Assembly (NCBI GenBank): GCA_030248215.1
Contig: JASANG010001656.1
Coordinates: 248,001-312,000 of the forward strand
Length of the DNA stretch: 64,000 nt
Origin: Enoplolaimus lenunculus
Lineage: Eukaryota; Nematoda; Enoplea; Enoplida; Thoracostomopsidae
Direction: 5' to 3'
Part shown: positions 36,735 through 50,900 of the stretch, piece by piece
How the letters are laid out: every line of letters starts with the position of its first letter
Numbering within the stretch: position 1 is the stretch's first letter
Notes under the pieces: generated by a model
What the model was told of the DNA's origin: nothing
Seen by the model: only the letters and a program-made list of their open reading frames with translations
Databases searched by the model: none
Made by a program: the position numbers and the translations under genes

Positions 36735-37228
36735 AGCTCATTCGTTCAGTTAGGCTTACGACGCCAGGGTGCAACCGAATTCCGATTCAATACGAGTTCC
36801 GATTTCGATTCGGATTGAACAATCAATCGGAAACTAAATATTGTCATTTTAATTTTAGGCCTACTTGTGATAAGCTGCATAATAATCTGCATCATTGATC
36901 TTTTGTTATCAATGATGTCAACTTATCAATAATTGATTGTAATTTAGCTCTTTGGCGTAAAAAATGATTGCCAATTTGTTCATTTGACGTTTTGGAGGAC
37001 TGTTGCCAGCCACGAGACACCTTAAACCAATATTGTCTCGTTAATACAAATTATTCATATAGTCACAAAATTTGTACATAGTTCCGATTCCGCTTTCGAT
37101 TCCGATATAAATTTGCTGTTCCGATTCCGGCATAATCCAGTTCCACTTTGCACCCTGGCTTAAGCTTAGACTTAGGATAGGAATACACTATTGTACTACT
37201 ATTACGGCCCAGTTTTATACATTGGCCA
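36735..37228. mobile_element. TTAGGC-bearing element interrupted by a CAGGGTG-family element
   Basis: The right end (CCCAGTTTTATACATTGGCC) is the family terminus and 'ttaggctta' interior sequence occurs on both sides of an insert at 36775-37157. The left terminus is not recognised, so the host element appears truncated. Confidence 0.55.
36775..37157. mobile_element. CAGGGTG-family element, 'ttccgattccgatt' dialect
   Basis: Left CAGGGTGCAACCGAATTCCG; right GTTCCACTTTGCACCCTG. Subterminal regions consist of GATTCC/TTCCGA-type units on both ends in inverted orientation. Inserted in the TTAGGC-bearing element around it. Confidence 0.7.
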
Positions 37229-38065
37229 AAGCAGCAATGATTGGTTTCGGTCGCATAATAATACAAAACGTACTAAACGTGTATACGAGTTCACTTTAAA
37301 ATAAACTTCTACAATAAACTGTTGAAAACATTTTGCCGCATAATATTGATACACTCTAATACAGTGAATAATGTACAAAAATTCTTACCCGACTGTAATG
37401 ATTTAAAAAACATTAATCTGTGTCACAGGCACTGCCATCAACGCATCGTCAATGCATATCACCGTCTGAAAACAAATACTGGTAAAATTATAAAAAATTA
37501 TTAAATTGACACTTAACATTCTTGTGTTGAAGTCTAAGGGTTGCGCTATACTTTTTTTGGTCGCAAGGAATAATAAACCATTCAAGTCGTGACAGATTTA
37601 TTATTACTTCACTAACATGTTTTTGAGTAATAATAATCCGACGCCACGGGTGACGTACGGTGACAGACGGCGCTGTACGAGTGACGCACGGTGACGGACG
37701 GCGAGGGACGTCAAGTATAGCGCAATCCTTAGATGTGGCCCATTTACTGCGTAAAAGTTTTATCAATGAACGCCGTATAAATATTAGAACACTATTTTGA
37801 CTTCATTTTTTCAGTTTTATCAAGTATAGAATGCAACTGCGCTCGCAAGAGAACCTTATTTAGTTACCCCTTTCCCTATTTGTTTTTAGCCTAATCCTAA
37901 TCCAGATTCATACTACAAGCACTGGTCGGGACGTGCTCTATACATGGGCCCAAATCGACAGTGGCGAATCCAGAAATGTCTAGCGGGCCGTGCGATATAG
38001 AATCGTTGTAAATGAAGTCGACAGCGAAGCAAGCGAAAAGCCAGACGCAAATTTAGCACTAAATC
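37229..38065. other. region downstream of SIDT
   Basis: AT-rich, presumably containing the SIDT 3' UTR (minus strand). At 37640-37715 there is a small GC-rich cluster of GTGACGGACGGCG-like repeats related to the one at 59680-59815. A TTAGGC-family right end lies near 37930-37955. Confidence 0.4.
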
Positions 38066-39960
38066 TCAATACCAATGTTTTGGTTCCAATGGCTCTGTTT
38101 GGAGATAAAAATCCTGCTGGAGCACTGTTGCATCAAGTAATCCCGCAAATCCAGGCTGCTGACAACGCAAACTTACCACATACGTATAATACAACGCTAC
38201 AGATGACAAAATGTGCCAAATATCATGACTGTCAAAAAACGACACCAGAATACAAGGTCGATTCATGTTACGAGAACCAGCCGACGTCAGCTACAATAAA
38301 AAATTTCAAAATTGCAGAAGAGATAATAATCGAGTGCGTATCATCCGTAGCCCGGTAATAAGCATAAATACTGAAAAAATGTTATGTTTTCTAACAAAAA
38401 TAACATAATACCAAGAATCAAGAACAATGTAAAAATCGCGTTAAAACGTCAAAAAGATTTTTTCTCAGCAGCAATTAATAACCGAATATGAGTTAAAATT
38501 TAAAATAACATCTGGGTAACTGCATGTTTTCTACCTAAGCGGGCGATGTTAATTTCACCTGCCCCAAATAGTATGTACTAAGAAAAATACAACCAGATGC
38601 TAAATAGCGTATCGGGTCGTGCAGACAAATCTGTGTCCTTTTTAAACCTAATAAAATACCTGTTTTTACTATACTCTGTTGACCTATCAATGTTATTCAT
38701 ATTCCGATAAAATTACCCAACACGACAACTACGCTGCCTAAACCTAAGCCTCAGTCTAAGCCCAAGTGAAATAATCTTTAGCATTTTCCATTTTTCAAAA
38801 TAACTTTGAAAAAGAAACTCGATCGAGTCTTTGATTTCCACAACTCAACCGGAAAATGGAATGAAAACATAACTTAACCTCTGTAATCAAGTAGCAAACA
38901 TTATATAAAACATCAGCTATCGAATTTAATTATTTATGTACGTTTGTAGCGACTTACACTCCAACTTGAACTTGGTTTGAAAAAGCACGCAAGCGCCAAT
39001 GACCACGTCACAAGGGCAGCGCCAGCATAAATCCACGTTTGAACAGTGATTATTTCGTCATAGCTAATCTGAAACAAAATCAGATATAAATAGAGACAAA
39101 TCACAAATGGGCTTAGAAACCTCGGCTTGTCCTAACCTCATTGTTGTTAGGGGCTGATCACATGGAACAGGAATAAATCGAGAAAATAGTGTCCTAAAGG
39201 CAACCGTAGCTGCTTCCTACATCTATATTCATTACAGTCAGATGCAGATGCTGTATATACTAAGTAATGCTTATCAGTTTGTCAGTCCTATATTAAGATA
39301 GAACCAATAATTATGTGATACGCCACAGGAATTTTGTTATTTTGATCACTATCCGTTTTCGTTTACGTTATTTTTACTATCCGTTTACACCCTGGCTAGG
39401 GTTACAGTTGCAATCTGCGACAATTTCACCAATTAATTTGTAATTCATTATTTTTATCCTGTCTCAAGCAACATTATGTCGAAACTTCGTCAAGATAACG
39501 AACTATCAACTCAGAGAAATTTAAGAGTAGTAAGCTTTCAACTCTCAACACCTTTAAATTATTACCCAATAAGCAGTTGAGGATATGGTTTGTGGCGGAC
39601 AACAACGCTTTTTCAACATCAAAATTTAAAAATTTAAAGTCTATGTTTCGGTTACAGTTCTACACTAAAGAATACGGCTACTCGTCGCTGGTTTGAGAAA
39701 CAAGGTCCAGTATCATGAGGTCAACCTACAATATTATTAAGACATCCTACTTGTGAGTACACCTACAAAACGTATCAAAGAACGCAGCTAAGCAAAATCA
39801 CCAGGACTGCAACAGACACTGCATTTTCAACGGAAATTGGAACAGGAACCAATTTTATCACGAATTCAGGAACTACGGTGGAACCCTGAATATGCCATAA
39901 ATCTGGTTTAAATGCATGCTAAAAATGTGCAATTTTCACTATAATTCAACAAAACTACCA

Positions 39961-40044
<84 letters not shown>

Positions 40045-43000
40045 ATTACGAAATTACGACTAACCTTGAGTGCAAAGTAATAAATGAAGTAACAAATTGC
40101 AGACGTAATCAACACAAACAGTGTCCACGAACTAACAGGAAATGCTTGTGTAACTAAACCAACGAGCGACCTGAAAATATACTGATTGTACATTGCATAC
40201 TGTACGCATATTCTCAAATGTCTGTAACACCAATGCTGTATCTACCAATTTCTCAGTGATTGTAACTTGCAATTCAAGGAATAGCGATGGCCAAATATAT
40301 CAAAATTTTCGATGCCTGATTTACCGAATTGCTTACACCACCTATACACCAATAAAGATTAACCCTTGACGTTTGCAACTTTAAAACGTACAGCACTCCC
40401 ACAGATTGGACAGCTGACCTAGGGCGTCCTATAAGCAAAAAAAGTTGGTTTGAAATGCGCTTTTGAATACAAAATACTTAATATACAAACTAAAAACAGC
40501 AAAATAATCAAAACAATCTTTCCGATATAATAAACAAAACAAAAAAAACATTTTATGAAAAGCTGCCAAAAATGACTTACACAACGGCGTTCACAAAGTT
40601 AGCAGCAAGTAGCATGACAAACCGATTCTGAAGCACAAAAGTCGAAAACAAACTACATATCGTACTAAGCTAATCCATGCCTCGTGTATTTCATTCAAAT
40701 GTAAACATTATTATCAATAGTCTGATAATCAGTCTTGAACAAGAGTACGCAACTACGCGCATTTGTCATAGAAGAATGGACCAACACTCCCGTTGAGTGT
40801 TGCCCACATCACGCCACATTTCCTGATGATAAGGAGGTGGTTGTGAGAAGTTCGTGATTTTAGCCAGACCCTGTATCCTGTATCTCCTTTATGCAGTTCT
40901 TTTCTCGATGTATGCTTATCGCTCTGATTTACTAAACGCGGCCGGTAATTGTTTATTAACCCTTAAAGTTATCTTGTTCAATCGGTTGTTGTCTACGAAC
41001 AGATTCCGCCAGCAAGAAATCCTAACTTCGAATATATTAATGTAAAACGGTAATGCAATAAAGAAGATTACGTACCTTAAAAATAACACTTTTATGTCCA
41101 TGATGCCATTCACGTTTGATCAATTTAAGTACGTTGTTCCATGTCTTTGGCGCAAATATATCTAAACAACCAACAATGACAATTAATATATAACTTATTT
41201 ATCAGTATTAAGCTAAATTTATGTAGTTGAAGTTTAATACATTACGTACACGTACATTAATGAGGTCAAAAGTTTTCCGTACAAAAGCACCAATAGCGAG
41301 TGCGAATTTGAAATATTCAAAACATTGGCTGGCGTGAATTTAAAAGCCAAAATATTGGTAAACTTAGACTTGCTTATACTGGAAAACTTGGGCGAACTTT
41401 AAAGCTTTGAATAATTATTAACTGTTTCAAATGCTCGCTAAAACCTATAATATTCTAATTAAAAACTGATAATCAAGACAGCTGGTAAATACCGAACCTG
41501 ATTTTCAATATTTCAACGTGTGGCTAAAAGTAAGACGGTAAGCCAAAGTTCATCATTTTCTTTTACTTGAGACTACTATAATATACTCCCCCCAGAATCT
41601 AAACAAGCTCAAAGCAACAGGTGTGATTTAAGATTCAATTCCTGAGCTATCAAAATTATTATTAATATCCGACACGAAAAGAATGCACCCATTTAACCAC
41701 AACCAAATTCGACGCAGCATGTCGTCTGCCCAACAGACTACATTTTGCACCTGGATATGCATCAAATGCTCGACTTCTGTAAGAAAGCTTAACAAAATAC
41801 ATTAATGACAACCAAAACATTCAAACAGCTTATATTATAAGCTTACCAAATTTAATCAATTCGCTGTAATACAGTTGCAACGATAAAGCTGGAAACAGCA
41901 CAAGCTCACAGAGCACAAACACAATCCAGAATATAATCGACGGATGCGTAATCTTAAAATACAAACGTATTTTAGTTTTTTGACCAAAAAGAAAATTTCT
42001 AATAATACAGGATATGGAGGACTAGACAGGCAACAAAAGTTCAGATTCAGATTCAGTTTCAAGTTCGAACCTCACCTATGTTTCAATTCAATCAGGTTTC
42101 GATAACGCCAAATTCACACGTTTCTATTGCATGCATAACATTATAGGCTTGCTAAACCAACATGTCATATAGCTACCGATTTCATTTTAACACAAGACTT
42201 TTATCTAATTTGGAGGGGGACAAAAATTACTAATGATTACTTAGCAAGCCAATACCATTATTATTTGCCAACAAATTAGTTATAGTGGCTTTTACCGCCT
42301 TCATTATATTGTTTTACAGCGACAATAATGAATTAATACTTAACACAGACCAACTAACCGCAGAAAACCAGGAATACGTTATAGCAGAAGCCCAAATCAC
42401 ATAAAATCGTGCCACTGATGCTTTTGTATGTCTCGCTGAGAATATTTTCACAACTGGCAGGCAGACAAGTGCAAACAGTACACCAGTATCTGAACAAAAT
42501 TGGCACCGAAAGGGTGGCGCATTACTTTTTGACTATTTCAATACCGACAGATCCTATCCGGCCCTGCACGGCAACGAACGAGAATTGCGACACCGCGCCG
42601 CATAACATTGTATACAAATGCATTTTTTGACTTGCGGTGTCGTATAGCGCCGGACGACGGCGCCAGACAAGTACAGCGCCCCCTAATGTAACACAGCAGA
42701 GTATAATGCAGCTGAATGGACTGGAAATTTAGTACTGAACTTCATAAACCACATTATAAGCTTTATCAAGCGAACAACATAAAATTAACGCAAGTTGAAA
42801 CTATGCATACCTTAACATTTTACAGTGCTTTAATCCTTAAAATATACCTATAAACCTAATATAGCAAAAAAAACGAAAATAAAACACTTGTTAAATTAAA
42901 GAAAACATACCAAACAGATAATACCACTGATTTGGGCACACGTGATACAACGCAGATAGTACTCCTTGCGACATTAACGCAATCGACATAGCACGACCAA

Positions 43001-44986
43001 TATCACTGTTCGGACACAAACCGCATACCGGCTTCTTAAACAAAAACCACGGTTTAGTGCGATTTACTTTACGCTACTGACAATTTCGAACCTGAAATTG
43101 TAGAACGCGAGAAGATGGATGGTGCAGGAGGAATGGAATGGTTTCGCTCCGCTTCCTTTCCTAATCTTCTCCTTGTAAAGCAATAGTTGTAGCATAAACA
43201 TCATTTCGAAAACATACATTTTGCGAAGCCGTGCACTCAGGCAAGATTAATTTTCAACCGTTACTGACTGCATTTTTATATCCACCATTGCTAATAGGAG
43301 CGGCCCCTACGACGCTAACGTAGACTGGCAGTTTGAAATCAATGTTCTCCTTTTTCCCGCTATTTTTCATCCCCTCCAAGGAGGAGGGACGGAGACGGGG
43401 AAAGGAACAAAACTCCCACTTTTATACTACTTAGATTATAGGCTCTTATAAAGTATGTGGTAAATCGTATGGTTAACGAATATTCAATAAAGTAAGGTCT
43501 ATACCTAACAAAAACTAACTGACTTGAGAATGCCGCCGACCACCTGGTCGCTTTCTCAGCACACGCCTACTCATTGGCATCCAAAATATTATTAAACTCA
43601 ATTCAAAAATCCTCCACATTGAAATAGAACCCGAACCAACTAATTAAAAGTCGTTTACAACTATCACTGCAACATTTATTCATCGTCTGCCTGTGCATCG
43701 CATCGAAAACATAAGGCTGTTCAAAAGACACGCACGCATAAAAAGTCTCATATCTTCGTATGATGCTATTTTGGCTAGCTACAAACATACCGTGCCCAAT
43801 TTTGACAATTGTTCCAAACGACATTTTTGCCTATAGAAAAAAAATCAGAAACGGTGTTAATAATTATACGCCATTATTTTAAATCATGACACAATATTAT
43901 GTACTTCAAATACTGCAATAGAACGTATTTAGAGTAAATTATTGATAGCGCCTATCACCAACACGGCGGACATATTTTTTTGAAATTTCACATTTGAAAG
44001 TTTGAACATTTAACTGGACACAAATTGCAATGCTACAACTATCGTAATATTGAACAAAAATCACTGACAATAACCAAAACAGACAAGTTTACACAAAAAA
44101 AAATTTAAGAAGCTGTTCTCATCACACACACTCCAATTGAACTTATGTTTGTTAAATTTGAACATACGTACATAATTTGACAAATAGGATTATTACACCG
44201 CATCAAAGATGAGTTACAATGGCGTTTAAGTCAAAAAGTTTTGTTTACAAATTGTTATGCGAAGCATAACGCCACCCTTAATGTTACGCTACACTATCCG
44301 TATACGCGCACTGTAAAGTAACACGGAACCTAAGCTACAAACCTTTTATTAACAACGAACCATAACCGTAAACCGGTGATGATGTAGCCAAAGTTGCTAC
44401 AAAACGCGTTGAACGATGGTAAAACGCCATACGAATTTGAGCATTCAAAATTCAGCCGACACTGATTTTCTAAATCTGATGGGTTTGCGGTCTGAAAACA
44501 GTAGGAAGCAAACAAATAAATTTACAAAAACAAACAAATAAAGAAACAAACAAACAAAAAACAAACAAGCAAACAAATAAACAAACAAACAAACAAGCAA
44601 AAAACAAACAAACAAGCAAGCAAAGCAGCGTTCCTTAAGCTCTGACGCGAACACTGGACCTTGGCAACAAACAACAACAACAACAACAAACCAACAAACA
44701 AACACAAACAAACAAACAAACAAACAAACAAACCAACAAAGCCGATCAAACATCAGCTTTACTATAATCAAAATACTCCAACTACTCCCTGTCGTACCTT
44801 AAAGTAGCTATAGATATAGAAATAAAGCCTGGAAAAGACATCAACATTATTTAAATGTGCATTCAATTTCGTGTCAACGCAGACATTATTACAGAAATCA
44901 CTAGGTGTATAATACATACCTTAATAAAACGAATAACCAAAGCTGCAACTGGAAGAATGAAAAACACACTCGCGATCAACTGATAC
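38066..44986 (-). CDS. SIDT: SIDT exons 13-23: polytopic membrane core
   Basis: Membrane segments appear in family order: YQLIASVFFILPVAALVI, FNAFCSNFGYIITGL, RAMSIALMSQGVLSALYHV, VLFALVCLPVVKIF, RFYVIWASAITYSWFSA, SIIFWIVFVLCELVLF, FVMLLAANFVNAVV, LFVLITSAICYFIYYF, TWIYAGAALVTWSLALACFF and WHILSSVALYYTYVV. Candidate metal/catalytic residues are all kept: Ser and His in SALYH, Asp in FDTG (its codon is split by intron 16) and the HxxxH of SHDIWH. The last exon may instead stop at a donor after YTYV (38177); read straight on, it reaches a TGA at 38066 after LLDATVLQQDFY, which loosely resembles the family C terminus. Confidence 0.9.
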
Positions 44987-47900
44987 CTGTAAAAAAAAAC
45001 CGAGCAACAAATTAGATTTTTCATTTTATATATAAATTTAGGTCCGTCCGGCGTCCACCATAAGCAACATGCTTTAGCGCTGGCGAGAATTATCAAACGA
45101 ATTTCGCGTTTTTAGAACGGAATTTGTTTCTGAAATACTCAAGGATCAGGAAAAACAATAATTTGCAAACAGTGATTCTGTACGTACATACATATAAACA
45201 CTCTTCAACTGAGTTTATTCTTCAGCTCAGTAAAACGTAGAATGTGTGCAATATCAACACTTATAGTAACATTGAATAACTCCACATTTTTAATGAAAGA
45301 CACAAAAACACCCTTTCGTCGAATAAAGCCGTATCTAACAAAATTTAAACAACTTCCGCTTATCCAAAAAACTTGCTAGCATAATCATAGCCAGTTTCGT
45401 TAAGTTTGACATAGAAACCAACAACAGTTTACGTTTTTAAGTATAATCCTTAAAGAGAACAAAAATATAATCGATATGGTTCGTTTTACAGGAATCAAAA
45501 TCAAATTCTGCTTTAAAAGTGGAAAAGATTACAAAATAATTTGTTTACATTCTCCTGGCTATATTAAAGGATTTGTTTCTGTTCTTGATAAAAAATACCT
45601 GTCGTATGATGACACCTGTGGCAACAGCTCGTCATTTGTTGATAGTCCCTGAAACAAGAAAGTTAGAAGATTATCAAAACTGTAATTTAATACAAACTTG
45701 TCAATCATACGGGTACATATACCTAACAGATCTAAATGTTAATGCAAATAGAACAAAATGCAGAGAAAAAGTTGATCATCCACTAATTTTTCAATAAATT
45801 TCTCATTTAAAAATCAGTAAACATGAAAAGTTTACGTTCCAACAATACGTGCAAGATCTTCCGCTCCTGCTACTGCTGCTGCTGCTGCAAATTCTTATTG
45901 TAATCAACAACACAGAAAAACACAGCATTAACCAAACAGCCGCAATAATGTATAGTGACTTTACTGTACTTTATTATCTTTTTATTCATATTTGAATAAA
46001 TAGCAAGTTTCAAAAACACCCGCTGAAATTTCATAAAATCCATCCAAACCACCGGGTTCGATTTTAAAAAAAACATACCCATGAGCCAAACTTACAACTC
46101 CTTTTGATGCAATTTCGTTTAAAATACATGACACATCCGATGCTGTACTGTCTGACACCGGGCTAACTGCCCTGGTCACAGTTACAGCATTGCACTCTGC
46201 ATTTCCGACGGGCACTAAATCGCCATCCGGTACCGAGTGCAAATCAACAGCTTGCAAGGTACCGTCAACATTCAATAAAATGCCTTCACTGCTTGTACCA
46301 CCGTCATCTCGGTGTGTGGGAGGCAAGTTTTGTTGGCGAAGTCTGAAATCAAATTTTCACCAAAAATGTCCAGAGAACAATTTTAACACAACAAAAATCC
46401 TGTCAAAAACGAGCGTAGCCGGCATTTGGCAACACAACTATAGTGCCATCATTAATCTAGCGCTCATATAACGTGACAAATAAAAACTATCCACAAACAA
46501 AATCACTAACATTCAAATAATCCAGTCTCACAAGCCTAAGCCTCAACCTAAACCTACAACCTGACACACCATTCACTTACAAAAACGGATCAAGCTGCGT
46601 CAAATCAGCTGTAGCCGTAGAACCGCCCATCTGAGGCGAATTTGTGCTGGATCCAGCGTGAATGTCCCAGGACAACAAACCGTGAATAATTTCTCGGTGT
46701 GGCATTGGAAGATTAGCTGACATCTCAGTAGTCCCACTCTTGATGCGAGTTTCCTGAAATTTTGTGCGGGCATTGCGCGAATGAACCTAAGCATTTTCAT
46801 TTTATCAAAGCTCCCAATACCTGGATGGGGCTTCACAATTAGATATTACTAAAATCGTTTGTTTTACGGCGAAATCAAACCAAATACTTTAGTAATGCTT
46901 AACAGAAACTGCAGCTGTAACAAATGATGACAGTGTAACAAATCACTTCAGTCTGCACATTTTATTAGCCATTTTAATCTCAATATTTATCAATCTAAGT
47001 AAGGGAACTGAAGAAGCAGTGGGACATTTATTGAGCGAAGCTCGAACACTCGTAAGCAATTAAGGTAATATGTAAATTAGTTATTAGCTGATAACTATTC
47101 ATTTATCGGTTTTGAAGGTTTTTAAGCAATTTCCTCAGATTCCTCGCACCCAAAAACCATTCAGCCACCCTAATAATTATTGGAATAATTTAAAAAGTCC
47201 TAGGCCGAGACATGACAACCAAGCCCGGCCAAGAAACATCGCGGTCTCGGTCAATTTTCGGTCATCACTGAAAAATTCAAAATTTTCAAAATAATTTATT
47301 TTAACTATGAAATTTCACAAATTCACAGAGAAATTTTATTCATCAGCGATCACTTACTTCAACAATACAATCATACACTTCTTGAATCCTCGACTCGTGG
47401 TGTCGGTTCCAAACCACCGAGACTCAATAAAGCGAGACCGAGACCTGCCACACTGCGAGGTTTGGTCGAGACCGAAACTCCCATCCCTGGCGGTCACCCG
47501 CCTCTCTCCTTTCAGGACGGAGCTGCTAATGCCGAATTCTTTACACAGTAGCGCAAATGAAAGTGTGAAAAGTGCGCAAAATTTAATGTTTATCTTCGTC
47601 ATTTCACAAGTTACAAGATCTATCGTTTACTGTTAAGAGGTGCTACGCGAATCTGAACACAATAGGTACCTGTCCTAGCGAGACAAGCTCTTCATCTGAT
47701 GAAGATGTAGCCCGTTGCGTGATACCCGCGTTTGTGGTTGGTGTTGATCTTTGTTCCGGTAACGCTTGCACCACCGTAGTGACATCCTCCGGCACATTAC
47801 TTGGAACTTCTGAAAGTAAACAACAGACTTTCGAATCGTGTAAAACAGAATACAAACAACACAATGTAAGGTTAAAAATACGTTCGAAAACTTAACGTAA

Positions 47901-50900
47901 TATTTCGGCAAGAACAATTATTGGATCATTATTTCTACCGGAATTCCTGTTCAGGTCAGAATTCCAGCTAAATTCAATTCCTGTTCCTGTATTCAAAGAC
48001 GCAGGAACCTGAATTTTTACGGTTTTGAGCAATTCGGTGATAAAATTATTGCAAATTCCGGTTCCTGCTCGCATTCCTGCGAAAATTAATATAATGCCTG
48101 TTCCTAAGTTCCTGTTCCTGCAAAACATAGTTCATGTTGAAACTCTGGATCAATCATTTGTATGGATTCTCCGTTATATTAAATAAATAACTTTAACGTT
48201 ATCCTACCTTTCACCGTAAAATTAAACTATATTATGTACGAACTTCAAATTTAAAGGTTACATACATACTTACCAATTCTAAAACAACGATCGTCCTGTT
48301 GTTCACTTCTTGAATGCCATTGTCGAATTTTTTTCTTCGCGCTACTCAGCGCATTCCTGAAACAAAACAAACAATACCAAAGATGGTTGTATTTTAAGAA
48401 TATTATTTATTACAAATAAACAGATAATTACAACGAATATTAAGCAAAAATTCAACAAACAAGCATCACACTGCTCAAAAACTACCGACTTTGTGGACAC
48501 AAAAGATATTAACACAAGTAGTTATAAACCTACAAACAATAGCCTGGCCAATGGGCGCCAGACGTTTCAATTGCATCATTTTAATCCTTTGCAGTGCCCA
48601 CACTTTCCGCCCATCTTTAACCGCATACATGTAATACGAACCATACTGGTAAGGTAATTAAAAGTTTTGCATAACTAAACTATGGAAAACCGCGAATACT
48701 AAACAGCGTCAATCAACCGTATTCTCAATACCACGTTATAACACCTATCACCAGTTAGCAATAAGTTTTCAAACGTCATATAAACTACGGCAATTGCGTA
48801 GTTCAAAATGTACAAGGAGGTATGGCAAACCAAATGTCATAAAATGTGGTTGACTTTACAGCTCTACTTTAACTGATTCAAAATTAATAAGACGTATAAA
48901 GTAACAAACTGTGGCCAAATCAAACGCGAAAAATAAGCTAAATTTTTTGAACTTCATCAATTTGTGAATAGGTGCTATATACACTTGAGAATACGGGCAA
49001 AAACCGAAACGCTGTACCTTATAGTTTTTGGCAGTGTAGGCAGTTCAATGAGTATCATATTTGCAGCAACGAATACAACTTCAACCAATAGACCAAACCA
49101 ATAATGACTACCTAAAACGCAATAAAAACAAGTTACACATCAAACCAATGAAATGGTCAAAAATAGCAATATAACCAGCAAGGTGTGACCGGCTGTCAAA
49201 GCACTTTATACCAAAACCAGTAATGGATAATGAACTTTAAATCAAAATAAAATATAAACCGGGCAGCAGATCAAATTAATTAAGCTTTTAACCAATGTTT
49301 CGGTCGTAACCACCAACCACCAAGATGCGTTTTGGCACTAGATCTGTCCAATTAGAACCAACTCAACAAAAAAATAATTGTAACTTACTCGACTTATTGG
49401 TGACAGCTGATATTTTGAATGATTTGCTTGCTAGCGGCGACGATATTTTGTCTAAATAGTGTAATACGTATACGTTTACGTGACGTATGTACATTTAAAT
49501 TTGAACAAAAAACACACGTACGTAACTACAAGATTTATATACTTAAAAACATACAATGTATATTAATTAACAGTTATTTATAATCAAAAAATTGCAAAGA
49601 AATTTCTCAAAAACTGCTTAAACAATAGTTGCACCCGGGTCAGGGTTCGAGTTAAAAAATTGCTAAATCTGGATTTTTCTAGAATGAAATCCGAATACGA
49701 ATCCGGGTAAATCATTTGAAAATTTCCATGCAAAATACCCAGAATAAACATAATTTACTGCAATTGCAGTTGGTTTTTGAACAGTGTTTTCAACAACTGG
49801 CTTAGTGACTTTTTAATGTCGCACGCAAAAGAAAAATACATTTCATCAACGACGTAACAAAAACGAATACTCAATCTGCTCATTTGACAACAAAATTTCA
49901 GCGTTTCATTTGAAAACAAACCGGCCTGACACGAAGTTTTCAGACAGATTGCATAATATGTTTCATACTCTTAATGAAAACTGTGGCTGAGAGTGGGTAT
50001 GGTATAGTAGTGAGAGACGGTCCCCGCCGCACGCCTGGGTTTAGCCAGGATTTCGGATAGTTGGAAGGTGATACCGGTACGTTCTATAATAATTTCGAAG
50101 GATGTTCCTGTGTGGGGAACAGAAACGGCGTCTAAAAACCCGAGTACAAAAAACCCAAAGGGGTATGACACCTGAAACCGCCAGGCTACGTGCCTGCCCA
50201 CATGCGAACGAAAAGTTACGTTCTGATGCGATTTCCACTGCAAACAAAAACCTGGGTTCTATTCCATATCCTTAAAATCCAGGTCCGGATATTTACTGTT
50301 AATATTGCATTTCTAGCTTGCCTAAACTTTTCAAAAAATCAAAACCTCCAAATATGAACACCCTCAGCGAAGACTATTTCATATTGGCTGAACATTAACT
50401 TACCAAGGCCACACTTTTTGTATAACCTTGGAACGCTAATCACAACAATATACAGTTTGTCCGAATCTGACGGCTTCTAAAATGCAATGAAATACACGCA
50501 TGTTTTAAACTCACACAACCAATGTATCAGCATACCGGGGTAAAACAACCTGCATTGTACAAAATATAATCTTAAACAAAATCCAAATGACAGAGTTTTC
50601 AACCTACGCCCATATTCTAAAATCCGCATTAGCAACTATCATAAAGTTAGCGATAGGTTTTCAAACTCACAAACGTCTACAACTGCAGATCTCAAACCTG
50701 GTGCAGAAGTAGGGTTAATCAAACGCTAACAATGTGCTGAATTTCAAACCTCAGCAATGCTTTGATTCCAAAGTTACAGGATCTATCACCAACTGGTGAT
50801 GGATGCTGCACACATTTGAGAATACGGGCTTGTGTCAATTTAAACTTTTCACTCTGTATGATTGTTTTCGAATAGGCAGGGTGTAAGCGGAACCCCGCCG

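Noticed and set aside
44445-44771. 108-codon Cys/Leu/Phe/Val-rich minus-strand frame resembling a membrane protein
   Set aside because: Translation of a (CAAA)n microsatellite; only its last residues overlap true SIDT exon 14.
45841-45900. An extra SIDT exon reading AGAEDLARIVG before a GTAAAC donor, resembling the family phrase VSDLARKDK
   Set aside because: No acceptor and donor combination joins it in phase to exons 12 and 13, whereas exons 12 and 13 join directly in phase.
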